A stretch of DNA of 64,000 nt from Strongylocentrotus purpuratus (GCF_000002235.5 NW_022145611.1:4888754-4952753); one strand, 5' to 3'. Positions 22,070 through 34,918 are shown, counted from the stretch's first letter. Notes: generated by a model from the letters alone, not told the origin. Program-made: numbers and translations.

Positions 22070-23849
22070 ACAAATCAACAAATCAAATCAATGTATCTTG
22101 TTGTAAGAGCTAGACTTGGCAGGAGCTGTCCAATTACCCAGTTTGTAATTAGCACCAAATAACCACTAAATATATATCTGAACATGGAGAGGCCTAATAG
22201 GGATTGTAGAACTTGAGGAGTCACATGAATGCCATTTATCTCCAGTTAGAGATGCAAAACTTTACCTGTGTATCATGAAATATCATACTGGTGCATAAAA
22301 TAAAATGAATGTTTGAACATGTAACCAGTATTTTTCTCAGTTTGCACATTTTTTAAAACCAAATTTTCAAACTGCAATTACAAACTGGCCTATTATAGGA
22401 TGTGTACTGTTAATGTACTTGTAGACAGAATGTTCTTTCATGTGGAATGCACGAAAGAATAAGAAAAAAAGATGCCAACAATTAATCATGAACTTACAAA
22501 AATGGTTGCAAACTAATGATAAAATACAATTAAAAAATATGAAATTTAAAATTTAAAAAGAGACGTTAAATGAAAAACAAAATAAGATGGACAAAATAAT
22601 TAAATTGAATAGAACACATTCTTTTTATAAAAAAAAGGTTTAAAATTAAGTTTAAAAAAGGATGTGTTTCCTTCAAAGTCGAGACGAGTTACACGGGAAA
22701 ACACTAAAACCATTATAATCCTTTAGCATTAGTGATCATAAAATTCTTGGTAAAGTTTTCCAGTCCCTTAAAAGAAACAACTGAAATCTCATCTTCTCCC
22801 ATTTGCAATTACTTTTATTTAATCCTATTTTCTTATACATTATACCGGTAAAGCAAATCCCCTTCTGTTTCTCTATTTGTAGTGGATTATTCTCAATCCT
22901 ATCTTTTAAAGGGGTGCATTTTCCTGACATGTTACCAATTCGAAGAAGAAACACAAAATCACATATGAAGAAATAAATCACCTTTATGTGGCTGGGGTAA
23001 AAAACAAAATTAAATTTAGTTTATTATTCATATTTACTAGAGGACATATTAAGCATTATATCAGACAAAAAATACATCGTGTTCACTATTTTCAGGTATA
23101 CAGCACCTGTAAATCCCATGTGTGTTTTCTAATAGGATTTGTTAGACTCTCTGTGAAATGAATAGTTTTTTCCTTCTCTTATCTTTCCAGTTTGTATCTT
23201 AATCATATATAATTGCTTTTATTGTGGGATGTTTTGATTTTTCTTATGGTAGGATAGGACTCCTTTAAAATATAATAAAGATGTAATATATAGCTTTTTC
23301 TACTTTTCTTCTCAAGTCTCCACTAATATAAATTAATGTTTTAATACAGTAGGCTCTACTTCAAATGTGTAATACCTAATCATTCTCAGTATTGTTTAGC
23401 AGCTGTTTATCTTGTCCAATGTTCTCTCTGGTTTACCCTTCTCTCCATTGCAGCAGGGATGTTTCTCGATATTGTAGAATTCTCTTGATAGCTCTTTACA
23501 TCTTCTAAGAGTATTGAATCTTTCTTTCAATAGGAGAATATCGTATGTCATTCACAATTCAAGGCTTTCGGTAACACTATGTGGTTTGTACACCAAGAAT
23601 TAGGTCATATGGAAGTAAAAAAGGGAAGGAAAGAAAGGGTGGTCAAGATTGAGAAGGTTGTGAGGAGATCGCAAAGGGTGTAGTTTTGAAAAGAAAATTG
23701 TATCTTTCCTCTTTCTATATCATTTTTATCTTTCTATTTGTTTGTATTTTTGTTAATGTCTTCGTCTTTCTTTTTCTTTTTCTGTATCTGTATCTATCTC
23801 CCCTTTTCTCTTTTTTACTTTCTCTTACATGTATATTTTAGTCTTATAT
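22070..23849. other. AT-rich intergenic sequence, nothing recognised
   Basis: Only short chance open frames and T-rich stretches. No gene, strong hairpin or tandem array was seen. Confidence 0.55.
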
Positions 23850-24530
23850 TATCCCCTCGCTGACGAAGTCGGAGGGGATCTAGTAACGCAGCCGTCCGTC
23901 CGTTCGTAACAAATCTGATTTACGTTTGATAACTTTAGTAATGTTTGGCGGATTTTAATAAAATCTGTTATGAAGGTACATGGTATCAAAATACAGCCTA
24001 AGTTCGATTTCAAAGTATGTAGATCAAAGGTCAAAGGCCATAGCTTATTAAATATGCAAAATACCCAAATCTGGTTTCCGCTCTATAACTTTAGTAATGT
24101 TTGACGGATTTCAATGAAATTTCATATGAAGGTAAACAGTATCAAAATACAGCCCAATTTCGATTGCGGAGTATGTAGGTCAAAGGTCAGAGCTCATTTA
24201 ATATGTGGGGAAAAAGCTAATAAGAAAATTTGGTTTCTGTTCAATAATCTTAGTAATTTTTCGACGGATTTGAATGAAACTTGATATGAAGGTACATGGT
24301 ATCAAAATACGGCATAATTTCAACTTTGGAGTATGTAGGTCATAGGTCATAGCTCTTTAAATATGCCAAATACCTATTTATATATGCGAAAATGTGGTTT
24401 TCATTCAATAATGTAAGTAATGTTGTTGAGTATGTACGTCAAAGGTCAAAGGTGGCAGCTCATAAATATTAAAAACTTGCTAAATATAGGCCATTTTTAC
24501 CCGGCGAAGGGACGCTACGCTTTGCATGGA
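23850..24530. repeat. Interspersed repeat with terminal hairpin and four ~160-bp internal units
   Basis: It begins with a hairpin (ATCCCCTC ... GAGGGGAT, 23,851-23,878). About four diverged copies follow of a unit containing AACTTTAGTAATGTTTGGCG, ATGAAGGTACATGGTATCAA and GTAGGTCAAAGGTC, near 23,930, 24,083, 24,250 and 24,404. It ends with CCGGCGAAGGGACGCTACGC. Family not identified. Confidence 0.7.
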
Positions 24531-25640
24531 CTTTCTTTTTTTTCTGTCTCTCACTTCTATGTCCTTTTAGAACATTATCATTTATACTCTTTCTTCTTCT
24601 CATACTTTATCATCTTCTCTTCATTATCTTTCCCATCCATTGTACCCATCCATAATACCCATATTTACCACAATAAATCAATGTATCTACCTATCATTTG
24701 CTAGTTTATCCAAACTACGCCACAACTCTAAAAACATCACAATCGCGTATGCCCCACCCCCATAATTCGCCTTCCCAGGGTTCATGTGCGCAACGCACGC
24801 CCGCCATTCATCCTCTTTCTATTCTCGCCTACCGGCAGAGACATCGTTACAGCTGAGTCACATTTAAATTCAAGGATTTTGTCCTTTTTTCGATAGGCTT
24901 AGCTCTTTTTACGCATTGAATTCCGTCCTCTTTTTTTATTGCTATTAATTTGGTGGTACAGGTTCCCAAGTCACATATTTATTTTTGTATATTTTTGTAT
25001 ATTTTTTTTTATATAAAAGTACTGTTTATCAGATTAATTTGTTATTGTATAAGAGTCATATTTTATTTTAGCTTCCCTTGTTCTCTCTCTCTCTTTGTTG
25101 CTTTTTGCGATTATTACCGGCTGTATATCAGCTCTAAATCAAGACCCATCATCTGTTTCCCTTTCTCTCCCTTTCTTCCTATCTCTCACCATGTCTCACA
25201 CTTTCTTGCTCACTATTTATGATTATGACTTATCAAATCTAGATTTGCTTTTTTGAATAGGATAAATACCATTCATAGCAAAAATCTTTTTTGCCTCCCA
25301 CTCTATCTCTCTATCTCCTGAGCGCCTTCTCCCATGGGGTACTATGTCACATTAATTATGGATAGCATATAATTATAGGTCCTCTGAATTGGTCTGGCCA
25401 ATTTTGAGTACTTCTTGTCTCACAATTGCTACTGTAATGCCGTAGACACTACAGCCAGCGACGTGCAGGGTGATGGATAGTTGTAGATGCCTTGAGAGTT
25501 ATGGGAGATCAAGTTGGATTATACATGGCTAGCTGTAACTAGTAAGTAGGTTATAACCTGTCTTACTAGAGCACCTGTGAGTGATGTTCTAGCTGGTCTT
25601 GTACCTTAAATTGCTGGAGAACGGTGCAGCAAGATCAGGC
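24531..25640. other. T/C-rich intergenic sequence, nothing recognised
   Basis: Low-complexity T- and TCTC-rich sequence with no supportable gene. Confidence 0.5.
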
Positions 25641-26054
25641 ATTTTTTTTTTCCCGGTAGGGCTAGTTCGTAGTTTAAGGTGCTTGCTATGTGTCATCATG
25701 CCATTCTCTTCATGCTCGTGACAGCTCAACTGAACCGTCACCCAATTAACATAGGGTGTGTAGCCATCCTATAGATCTATAACATATAGAACTTACGGGC
25801 GGATGAGCTTACATGGAGCCAACGGCCAGTTACCATGGAAGAGTTTGTTACCTCACCATGTACATGTATATTACCATTGTCTGCAACATCATGAATAAGT
25901 ACAGACAGAGAGAAAAGCGAGATGCAAGCCTGACTGGTCCCCAAACAATTAGTCCTGCTGTAAATAGCCTTCGGGAAGAGTTGCTGCCTTTTGCAAATAA
26001 GGTACATTATAATGACCAACCTAGTTCAAAGCCTTCGGAAAGATTAGGTTGTGA

Positions 26055-26995
26055 TGCTCTGTCCCTGAAAACAAGACATGGAATGTTAGGACGTTGTATA
26101 AGGCAGGGAAATTAGATAACCGCATTCAGGCGGCTAATAGGATGAAACTAGATATTATAGGTATTGCAGAAACTAGGTGGAATAATAATGGATGCATGAA
26201 GAGAGATGATTATACCTTCATATACTCTGGGGGAGAAAAACACCAACATGGTGTTGGAATGTTAATCAAGAAAAATCTTGAAACACATTCTAGGTTTAAT
26301 ACTGGACATTAAATGAGAGAATGACGTTAATGAAGCTGAAAGCTAAACCGTTTAACCAAGCATTAATTCAAGTGTATGCCCCAACCAGTGATTACAGTGA
26401 TGAACAAGTAGAAAAATATTACGATCAAATAGATGAAATGCTAAAGCACTGTAAATCAACAGAAGTTGTTATCGTGATAGGTGATTGGAATGATAAAGAC
26501 GGGGAAGGTAAGGATGGAAAGATTGTTGGACAATATGGACTAGGCCATCGTAATGAACAGGGTGATCGACTTGTTCAGTTCTGTAAGGAACATGATCTAA
26601 TGATAACCAACACCTTTTACCAACAACATAAAAGAAGAACCTACACCTGGAAAAGCCTAGGAGATGCAAATAGAAATCAGATCGACTACATTTTAATAAC
26701 GAACAGGTTCAAGAATTTAATCAAGCAGGTTAAAACATGCCCAGGGGCTGACATAGATTCTGATCACAACCCGGTGATTGCAGAAGTTGAAATAAAGCTA
26801 AGAATACACTCCCCAGAACAAAAAGAAACCCTCTTCTGGATGTTAAAGCTCTAAATAAAACAGTCGATATCAGAAAAATACCTTATGGAAGTTAGAAATA
26901 GGTATAATTGCCTAGTCACAGAAGAAATAGAATAAACAAATAATGAAGTAAATGACATTGAGAAACTAGAAGTGAAATGGAAATGCTTGAAAAAG
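26055..26995 (+). pseudogene. LINE endonuclease fragment (RTE-like, 'craniofacial development protein 2-like' type), decayed
   Basis: The apurinic endonuclease domain of a non-LTR retrotransposon reads across frames. KTWNVRTLYKAGKLDN (26,072 on), LDIIGIAETRW, GGEKHQHGVGMLI, then LKAKPFNQALIQVYAPTSD, IGDWNDKDGEG, LVQFCKEHDLMITNT, RTYTWKSLGD, RNQIDYI and DIDSDHNPV. The last carries the conserved Asp-His pair. At least one frame change with a TAA lies near 26,312, and the frame is lost again after ~26,850. The reverse transcriptase is absent. It is a truncated, inactive copy; the RTE assignment is from motif style. Confidence 0.75.
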
Positions 26996-27000
26996 ATCCC

Positions 27001-27730
27001 CTGGGTCATACATTTTAGTACTGTTGTGTGTTATAATAAGCTGAATAGTTGTCCGCCACTACATCACAGCAACATTACCGATTAGGCAATTTGAACTTGA
27101 TTACAGCTTTCAAAAATTCATAACCTTATTGTTTGTTCGATTTCGTTCAAACTTTCACCAATCTGCTCCCTTAATTTAAGAGTAATTTTCCTTAGTTAGA
27201 AAAATCGTAATTTGCTTGTGTGGAAAATATTTATGACATTAACAGTCATGGATTGCATAACTATGCAACCAGTGTAACCTTACTAAGCATCAACTTCTTT
27301 GTCTCGTTCAATAATTCTCTTGGCAGTCAGAAGATGTTTGCATTGGATATTATTTCACCATTGTAAAATAAGGCACTAGATATTCAACTACGCAGTCATC
27401 ACTCTTTGGCATCAAAAGTGTTTTTAAAGTGAATGTTGTGTATATATCCACATTTCTTCTTTCCTACATCCATTGAGCTGATTGATATCATATTGGATGA
27501 GGCACGTTTTTAATTCAAGAACTGAACTTTTTTTGTATTTTTTGATATTCATGGTATTAGGTGTAGGTAATTACTGGCTGGGAGATGGTAACATGTGAAT
27601 GATGAGCCTACATGGCACTGTCCCTTAAATTGTAGGTGAACAGACAAAGCAGTCATCAAAATAAAAGTCACAATTGTGCTTACCCCACCCCAAGGCCCTG
27701 CTATACCACCTGTCACATGGGCACTACGAC
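27001..27730. other. Intergenic, no gene recognised
   Basis: Contains a short stretch (27,095-27,160) resembling the inner part of the GGGGAAGYCCACC-type MITE (TTTCAAAAATTCATAACCTT). Otherwise nothing supportable. Confidence 0.45.
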
Positions 27731-28407
27731 CGCATGCAAACTTCCTCTCTTAAAGCAGTCCAAGATACAACCAGGGACATGTTGCCAACAAGGAGAGGGG
27801 ACAGAGGGAGGGACATAGGTAGATACATGTACATAGATTAGTATAGTAAATAATAAAATCAGTTCTGATGTAACTAATTTACCACAATAAATTATATGTA
27901 TCTACCTATTATTGCTTAGACCAACACAGATGAAAGCAGGGGGCATGTTCCAAACAAAAGTTGGCGGGGGACCAGGCCGTAGCAACACACTCCTCACTCG
28001 CAGGAATGTCCTAAAGATAACACGAAACTAAGGTGTTTGGTGAAAGCCAGAAGGCAGCCTTCATAATGACATGAAGCGCTACCCCATGGAAAAGAGCCCA
28101 GGAGGTACCAACACCCCTGGTATCATGTTTAAGATACAGTTGAATGATATTTAGGAATAACCGAAACCCCAGAGGGGAAAGGAGAAAGTGATCCACCTAC
28201 CGACTCCTCTCACAGAGGAGTAGTAAGGGAAGTGGACGGTGGGAGTCTAGCCACCAACAATGGGCAAAGACCCTAAAAAGGCCAACAACAGCACAGAGCT
28301 TCTCAGAAGCCGAGCTTAGCAAGACGGGTCCCAAAACAAAAAGGGAACCTGAACACCAGAAAGTGCAACTGAGTCCAGTCAAGACACCCCTAGGGCAGGG
28401 GCACAGC

Positions 28408-29319
28408 TAGACCGAAAGCTTCAGTCTCTATAATCGTCGGTTGTTCCACTGAGACTACGTCTGGCTCCACTAGACCTCCGGTTATAGAGACTGAACGATC
28501 GCCTATGCCATCGTATGTTGAAGATATCACGGCTAGATTTTAGCCGTTAGGCCCCTCCCACAAACATGACAAACTTGCCACGGCCGTATTGTTATGCCCC
28601 CAAATCCCCCAAAATGTCATTTTACCTCGTGCATATCCAATTTTGAATTAGGCCTAGGCTATAATACATCGGTTCCACTTACTAACTTGATTGAAATAAT
28701 CCGATTAATGGTCCCTTTTAAGGAAATTATGGGTCAAAATCGACATCCATGTTGAAAATCTTGCAAGCCGTATTAAACTCTCGCTGCCGTCAATCTTATC
28801 TCTTCTAGTCTACGCCGAAGGCAAAATGATTATGAAGGAAAAACTGTGATAACGCCATTACGAACGTGTAGATGGCGCACAGTTTTTCCTTCATAATCAT
28901 TTTGCCTTTGGCGTAGACTAGAAGGGATGAGATTGACGGCAGCGAGAGTTTAACACGGCTTGCAAGATTTTCAACATGGATGTCGATTTTGACCCATAAT
29001 TTCCTTAAAAGGGACCATTAAACGGATTATTTCAATCAAGTTAGTAAGTGGAACCGATGTATTATAGCCTAGGCCTAATTCAAAATTGGATATGCACGAG
29101 GTAAAATGACATTTTGGGGGATTTTGGGGGCATAACAATACGGTCGTGGCAAGTTTGTCATGTTTGTGGGAGGGGCCTAACGGCTAAAATCTAGCCGTGA
29201 TATCTTCAACATACGATGGCATAGGCGATCGTTCAGTCTCTATAACCAGAGGTCTAGTGGAGCCAGACGTAGTCTCAGTGGAACAACCGACGATTATAGA
29301 GACTGAAGCTTTCGGTCTA
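28408..29319. mobile_element. Palindromic foldback DNA transposon, 912 bp, Mutator-like by target duplication
   Basis: Arms 28,408-28,848 and 28,878-29,319 are reverse complements with only a handful of mismatches, around a 29-base centre that itself contains CGCCAT/ATGGCG. Termini are TAGACCGAAAGCTTCAG and CTGAAGCTTTCGGTCTA. Direct copies of GGGCACAGC flank it (28,399-28,407 and 29,320-29,328). The uninterrupted site in the right copy of the host element (near 32,410) has this motif once, confirming insertion. Each arm also contains an inner inverted motif (CAGTCTCTATAA and TTATAGAGACTG ~60 bases apart). There is no transposase, so it is non-autonomous. A 9-bp duplication with long TIRs fits Mutator-like foldback elements (inference). 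Confidence 0.85.
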
Positions 29320-29711
29320 GGGCACAGCTACCCTCATCCCCCTGGGTGCCTGATGGACTTCACAGTCAAAGTCACAATCGGAGACTCGACATCCAAAAGC
29401 AACCGCTTCCTACCTTACGCCGAAACGTCTGGTGCGAAGCCTGCTCAAAGGCCTTACTAAAGCTGGTAGGTTTAGCTACAGGCCCAGCGTGGTCATTACA
29501 ACCACGCTACATCGCACCTTAGGCTGAAAAGCTTGATGCTAGAAGCCACCGTGTGACCGAGGGCTCTCTGTCACTGGGGGAAACTCAACTAAGAACCCGA
29601 GGCATATCTGAAGAAAACCGCGAGACAGAGTCCCACTCAAGCCGACGGACTGGGGGCACGCACCCCCAAAGATGGGGTAAGGTGCCAAAAGTAGCTGCCC
29701 CTGGAGGAGCA

Positions 29712-29800
29712 CTAATAATAATAATAATAATAATAGTAATAATAGTAATAATAGTAATAATAGTAATAATAGTAATAAAAATAATAATAATAATAATAAC

Positions 29801-29832
<32 letters not shown>

Positions 29833-29893
29833 TAATAATGATAATAATAAATATAATAATAATAATAATAATAGATCTAATAATAATATTAAT
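29712..29893. repeat. (AAT)n microsatellite within the left inverted-pair copy
   Basis: About 180 bases of AAT/AGT/GAT triplets. The right copy has only an ATTAAT-type stub at the equivalent point (near 32,030), so the expansion happened in one copy only. Confidence 0.9.
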
Positions 29894-31439
29894 AGTCTGA
29901 GCAGGAGCTGGAGGCTTAACCCCAAACAAGGGCCGACGGCACATGGTGGGCAAGCCAACAGCAGCACCAGGCAATCTGGGCCTGAAAGGTCTAACAGATG
30001 CCAGAGAAGCAACACCCGAGAATCAAAAATTGAACCCGAACCTGATCAGGTGTGACCGGGACCGGCTGAAATGCCGGCTGAAGCACGGGCAAGGATAGGA
30101 GCAAACCTCCGCCTGAAACCATGGCGCCCGTCTACTGACAACTTCAGTAGCCCAAACTTTTAACTCCAATAAACATGGTGACAACTTTGACGCCAAGGAA
30201 CTCATGCAGAGAATACATCTGAAACCAAGTACGGTGTGAACGGGTCCGGTTCAAAGCCAGCCGGGGGCACAGGCAGAGATAGGCGCCAAGCCACCGTCCA
30301 AAAGGAGTAATAAATTTGATGCCAAACTTTGGCGTCTACCGATACCACTGGTAACCCCAGTTGACCGAGGGAAAAAATTATCATACCCCAAAACATAGCC
30401 GCCTGAGCGGATACAGAAACTGCTGACAGAAACGTTTGACGCCAAACCCTGGCCGTCAGATTACCACTTCGCCTCCTCAGCCTCATGGCTGGTGGGACCG
30501 GGGCAGTACCGCCTCACCACTTCAAAGAAAGACTTAGCGAGCACGGAGCCTTGGTGCTCAACGGCGTTGAATGGAACCACATCACTTGAGAAACCAAGGT
30601 CACTCCCGAACGTCTTTGTGAAACCTGGGTCATCTTCGCGCCTGATGTCACGTTTTATCTCCAGACCCAGCCGAGGCTCGGTGGACGAGCTCTTTTGCTT
30701 CTTACCCCTAAATACAGGAGACAAAGCTTGTTTTGTCTCATCGACAGGTTAACGATGAGCAAGAATTCTGGATCTGGATTCGATTTCCTCTCCCCAGTTA
30801 CGGCTGTCGTTACCGCCTCACTAGCAAGTGAGTTTAGGTCGGCAGGGGGGGGTTGGTAAGGGCATCTCAAGTACAGGCTCGAGACAGGTTGCTCCCCACA
30901 CCAGGTATTTTGGGGCTGGTGTGACTGGAGCTTTGCCCTGTTGTAAGTTGCCAGCGGTACTGCGTCCGGGCCAGCCTGCAGGCTGCGCCCTGGTGCCAGT
31001 ACGCTGTGATCTAGAGATCCAATTACACCGAATATAGAAACTTCTAATAAGAGGCTTTCCCCCACGGCACGGGGGTTAGTCAGTCTTTTAGAGGCCCTGG
31101 GCTTCATGGCCCCTCGCTCTGTTGCGATACAGCAGTCATGCAAAGCACAAGCCATGCACTCAAGCACGAAGGTTGACCTGGTTTACGCACCCGATTCATT
31201 TGGGCAGTATTCCTGCTTCCACATTTGAGGTGCCTGAAATCACATAAGTGGAACGCAAAGGTCACAAGCTCGCTGAGTGAGGCTTCTCACGAAGCAATGA
31301 AACGAGCAGGCCCCAGTCACACGGCCAGAAGGCTAAGCTTAGGCTCTAGTGAGGCCGTGTAGCTCGTTGTCTTTATGGATGAGAAGCGGAAGAGCTCGAG
31401 GCCCTGTTCACACCGCCCGTAAAGCTAAAGTTTAAGCTC

Positions 31440-33152
31440 TAGTACGGCCGTGAAGCTCACTTCGTCCCCCGTATCTAGGGGTAAGAAGCGGAAAAGCTCA
31501 TCCACCCAAGCCACCCAAGCTTTGTTTTGGGGTTTGATAGTTTTTTCGCTCGGTCAACTGGGGTTATCAGTTGTATTGGCAGACGCCAAAGTTTGGCGTC
31601 AAATTCATCACATCGTTTGGGCGGTGGCTTGGCGCCTATCTCTGCCTGTACCCCGGCTGGCTTTGAACCGGACCCGTTCACACCGTACTCGGTTTCAGAT
31701 GTATTCTCTGAGTTTGTTGGCGTCAAAGTTGTCACCATGTTTATTGGAGTTAATGTTTGGGCTACTGAAGTTGTCAGTAGAAGGGCACCACGGTTTCAGA
31801 CGGAGGTTTGCTCCTATCCTTGACCGTGCTTCAGCCGGCATTTGAGCCGGCTCTGGTCACACCTGACTCAGGTTCGGGTTCGATTCTTGATTCTCGGATG
31901 TTGCTTCACGGGTGTTGCTTCTCCGGCATCTGTTAGACCTTTTAGGCCCGGATTGCCTGGTGCTGTTGTTGGCTTGCCACCATGTGCCGTCCTCCCTTGT
32001 TTGGGTTTAAGCCTCCAGCTCCTGCTGCTATTAATGCTTCTCCAGGGGCAGCTATTATCGGCCCCTTACCCCATCTTTGGGGGTTCGTGCCCCCAGTCTG
32101 TCGGTTTGAGTGGGACTCTGTCTCACGGTTTTCTTCGGTTTTTGCCTCGGGTTCTCAGATGAGTTGCCCCCAGTCACACAGTGGCTTCTAGCACCAAGCT
32201 TTTCAGCTTAAGGTGCGGTGTAGCGTGGTCGTAACGACCATGCTGGGCCTGTAGCTAAACCTACCAGCTTTAGTAAGGCCTTTGAGCAGGCTTCGTCACC
32301 CGACCTTTCGGCGTAAGGTAGGAAGCGTTTGCTTTAAGATGTCGAGTCTCCGATTGTGACTTCGACTGTGAAGTCCATCAGGCACCCAGGGGTCTGGTGG
32401 GGGCTGTGCCCCTGCCCTAGGGGTGTCTTGACTGGACTCAGTTGCACTTTTCTGGTGTTCCGGTTCCCTTTTTGTTTCGGGACCCGTCTTGCTAAGCTCG
32501 GCTTCTGAGAAGCTCTGTGCTGTTGTTGGCCTTTTTCGGGGTCTTTGCCCGTTGGTGGCTAGACTCCCACTGTCCACTACCCTTACTACTCCTCTGTGAG
32601 AGGTGTCAGTAGGTGGATCGGTTTCTCCTTTCCCCTCTGGGGCTTTGGTTTTTCCTTGACAACATTCAGCTGTTTCTTATCACGCGGGAGCCCGTCTCAC
32701 CTGCCTCAAAGGAATCTATCTCTTGATAGTTTGTTGAGGCGGTTCAAAGGGCGGGTCCCGAGGCTCTCTCGGAGGGTGTGCGTCCTCGTGCACATGATAC
32801 CAGGGGTGTTGGTACCTCCCGGGCTCTTTTCCATGGGGAAGCGCTTCATGTCATTATGAAGGCTGCCTTCTGGCTTTCACCTAACAACTTTCGTTTCATG
32901 TTATCTTTACATTCCTGCGAGTGAGGAGTGTGTTGCTACAGCGTCTTTGAGGGCGGCATTTTGCCTGGTCCCCCGCAAACTTTTGTTTGGGACATGCCCC
33001 CTGCTTTTATCTGTGTTGGTCTAAGCAATAATAGGTAGATACATATGTTTTATTGTGGTAAATTAGTTAAATCAGAACTGATTTTATTATTTACTTGTTG
33101 GCAACATGTCCCTGGTTGTATCTGGGACTGCTTTAAGAGAGGAAGTTTGCAT
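31440..33152 (+). mobile_element. Unclassified repetitive element, right copy of the inverted pair (broken, shorter)
   Basis: Reverse-complement match to the left copy along nearly its full length, ending at GGAAGTTTGCAT (~33,148). It carries the same GGTAAGAAGCGGAAAAGC segment near 31,468 that the left copy has near 30,705 on the other strand. It is shorter than the left copy and lacks the two later insertions, so it shows the uninterrupted state of both insertion sites. Confidence 0.6.
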
Positions 33153-34177
33153 GAGAGTTGGACTAGTATAGATGTAGCATTTCCCCCTAATTCCTCACAA
33201 ATTTCAAAGCTGTCGAGTGTCATAAAGATAAAATCAATAAATACCTTGTCCTGAAGACCTACAGGATCATCCAAATCAAGCGAACCTTGGATTTTGCTGA
33301 AATAGCTGGTTTGTGAGTCACAACTCTCTTTCGGTTGTGTTTAAGCATTGCTGCAAAACTCTTGTCGAATTTAAAAAATCTTCATGCTTAATCATGTTGA
33401 CATTGTTAGAATTGAGGAAATGACGCTTAAGTCGGAATCTAATAGTTAACATGACTTCTTCATGTATAAAGAACCGTTCTTCCGTCTATAGCACCAGCTT
33501 AAAACTTTTGGAGTAGGCCTATAGGCCTACATTGTCCAGCTCCAAATTTGGAAGTTTGTTTATGCTATCAAGGTCTGTGATGATAACTTGCAGGTCTAGA
33601 TCTAGACCTAATCTTCGAAAATATTTATGGGGAATTTCACTGAATTTTTGGTGTTCTTGCTGTCAGCAGAATTAATCAAGTCTTGCAATTGATCATCATC
33701 AAGAAGTTGAAATCTAGGAAGAGTTTCTTCAGCCATTTTTGCCTTGTTTGGAAACTATAAGTAGAATCTAGGCCAGATTTAGTAGTACGATCGAGACCGC
33801 CGGTCGCCTTATTAAAAAATCTAAAAATTAAGCGACCAATTCGCACACAACAAAGTATGGTATCCGCGCTCGCTCAAAGAACATGTTAACACTTAAACCA
33901 ATGGGCATTTCAGCAAGATTTTATTATTTTCCCGGTAACTGGATTTTTGCCAGGATTTTACTCTTACATAGGTTTGACATTTTTCGTTTCTTTACGGGAA
34001 TGGCTAAAATCACGACTGCAATTTCAACCAATCAGATGGCTGGATTTCTTAAGTGAGGTATATTCAATTTAAATAGTAAATAATAAAATCATTTTTTATT
34101 TAACTAGTTTAGTCTCTATAATTTTATAACTTATCAAGCCTAGTTGTGCTTGTTTGAATAATGTACCCCAAAATGGG
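33153..34177. other. Intergenic, no gene recognised
   Basis: No supportable coding exon or repeat. Short chance open frames only. Confidence 0.5.
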
Positions 34178-34335
34178 TTGAATAGCAACAATTAAAGGAG
34201 TGAATAGCAACAACTAATGAGTTGTATAGCAGAAATTAATGGAGTGAATAGCAACAATTCATGGAGCGAATAGCAATTCATGGAGCGAATAGCAATTCAT
34301 GGAGTGAATAGCAACAATTCATGGAGTGAATAGAA
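34178..34335. repeat. Minisatellite, GAATAGCAACAATTCATGGA unit
   Basis: Six to eight imperfect copies of a ~20-26-base unit with the core GTGAATAGCAACAATT. Confidence 0.85.
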
Positions 34336-34797
34336 GAAAAAAAATGAACATGATTATCATTTACGAACAGTGCTCAAAATACACGGGGGCGATGGGCGAT
34401 TCGCTCCCGTGAGCTACACAATCGCCTCAGAGTGCTCACGGAAGTGATTGCAAAATTACAACTCGCCCAAGTGGAATATAAATAAATCATAAAATAAATA
34501 ACAAATATAAGATAAAGATTATCCTTTCTGTTATAACTTTCACACAATATTGAGTTTCAACTTTCAAACCTTAAACTATGAAATGGAACTATGGAAGTTA
34601 TCTTTTAATAGCGTGCAGGATTTCTCACTCGAATTTTGTTATCTTCTCCTATTATTGTTTAATGATTATGACTTTATACTTTTCACCAAGGAATGTTGGA
34701 GGCCGCCTGTTCATTACTCATCTTCATTACAAAACTGAAAAGGGTCTGCATATAATGCTGAACATTGAGTGTTGAGTAAAAAAAAAAGAAAAAAAGT

Positions 34798-34918
34798 GCT
34801 CACTACCCGCTCCCTTATCTCTCTCTCTTCCTCTCTCTCTCTCTTCCTCTCTCTCTCTTTCTTCCTCTCTCTCTCTCTCTCTTTTTTCTCTTTTTTTTTC
34901 TCTCTCTCTCTTTCTTCC
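34798..34918. repeat. (CT)n-rich low-complexity tract
   Basis: CTCTCTCTTCC-type pyrimidine repeat. The Arg/Glu/Lys-rich open frame on the opposite strand is an artefact of it. Confidence 0.9.

Larger units (their letters stand above)
27731..31440 (-). mobile_element. Unclassified repetitive element, left copy of an inverted pair (broken fossil)
   Basis: The outer end (TGCAAACTTCCTCTCTTAAA from ~27,733) and most of the length reappear as reverse complement in 31,440-33,152. A coding-looking remnant lies on the minus strand at roughly 30.46-30.84 kb (basic RGKKQKSSS motif) but does not identify the family. The copy is interrupted by a palindromic transposon (28,408-29,319) and an ATT microsatellite (29,712-29,893). 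A retroelement origin is possible but unproven. It is clearly not intact. The inner boundary is approximate. Confidence 0.6.

Noticed and set aside
29539-30015. Poly-Leu and poly-Ile open frames on both strands
   Set aside because: Produced by the AAT microsatellite inside the inverted-pair element.
30655-31167. 170-codon minus-strand open frame as a host gene
   Set aside because: It lies within the inverted repetitive-element pair and shares sequence with the other copy, so it is element remnant.
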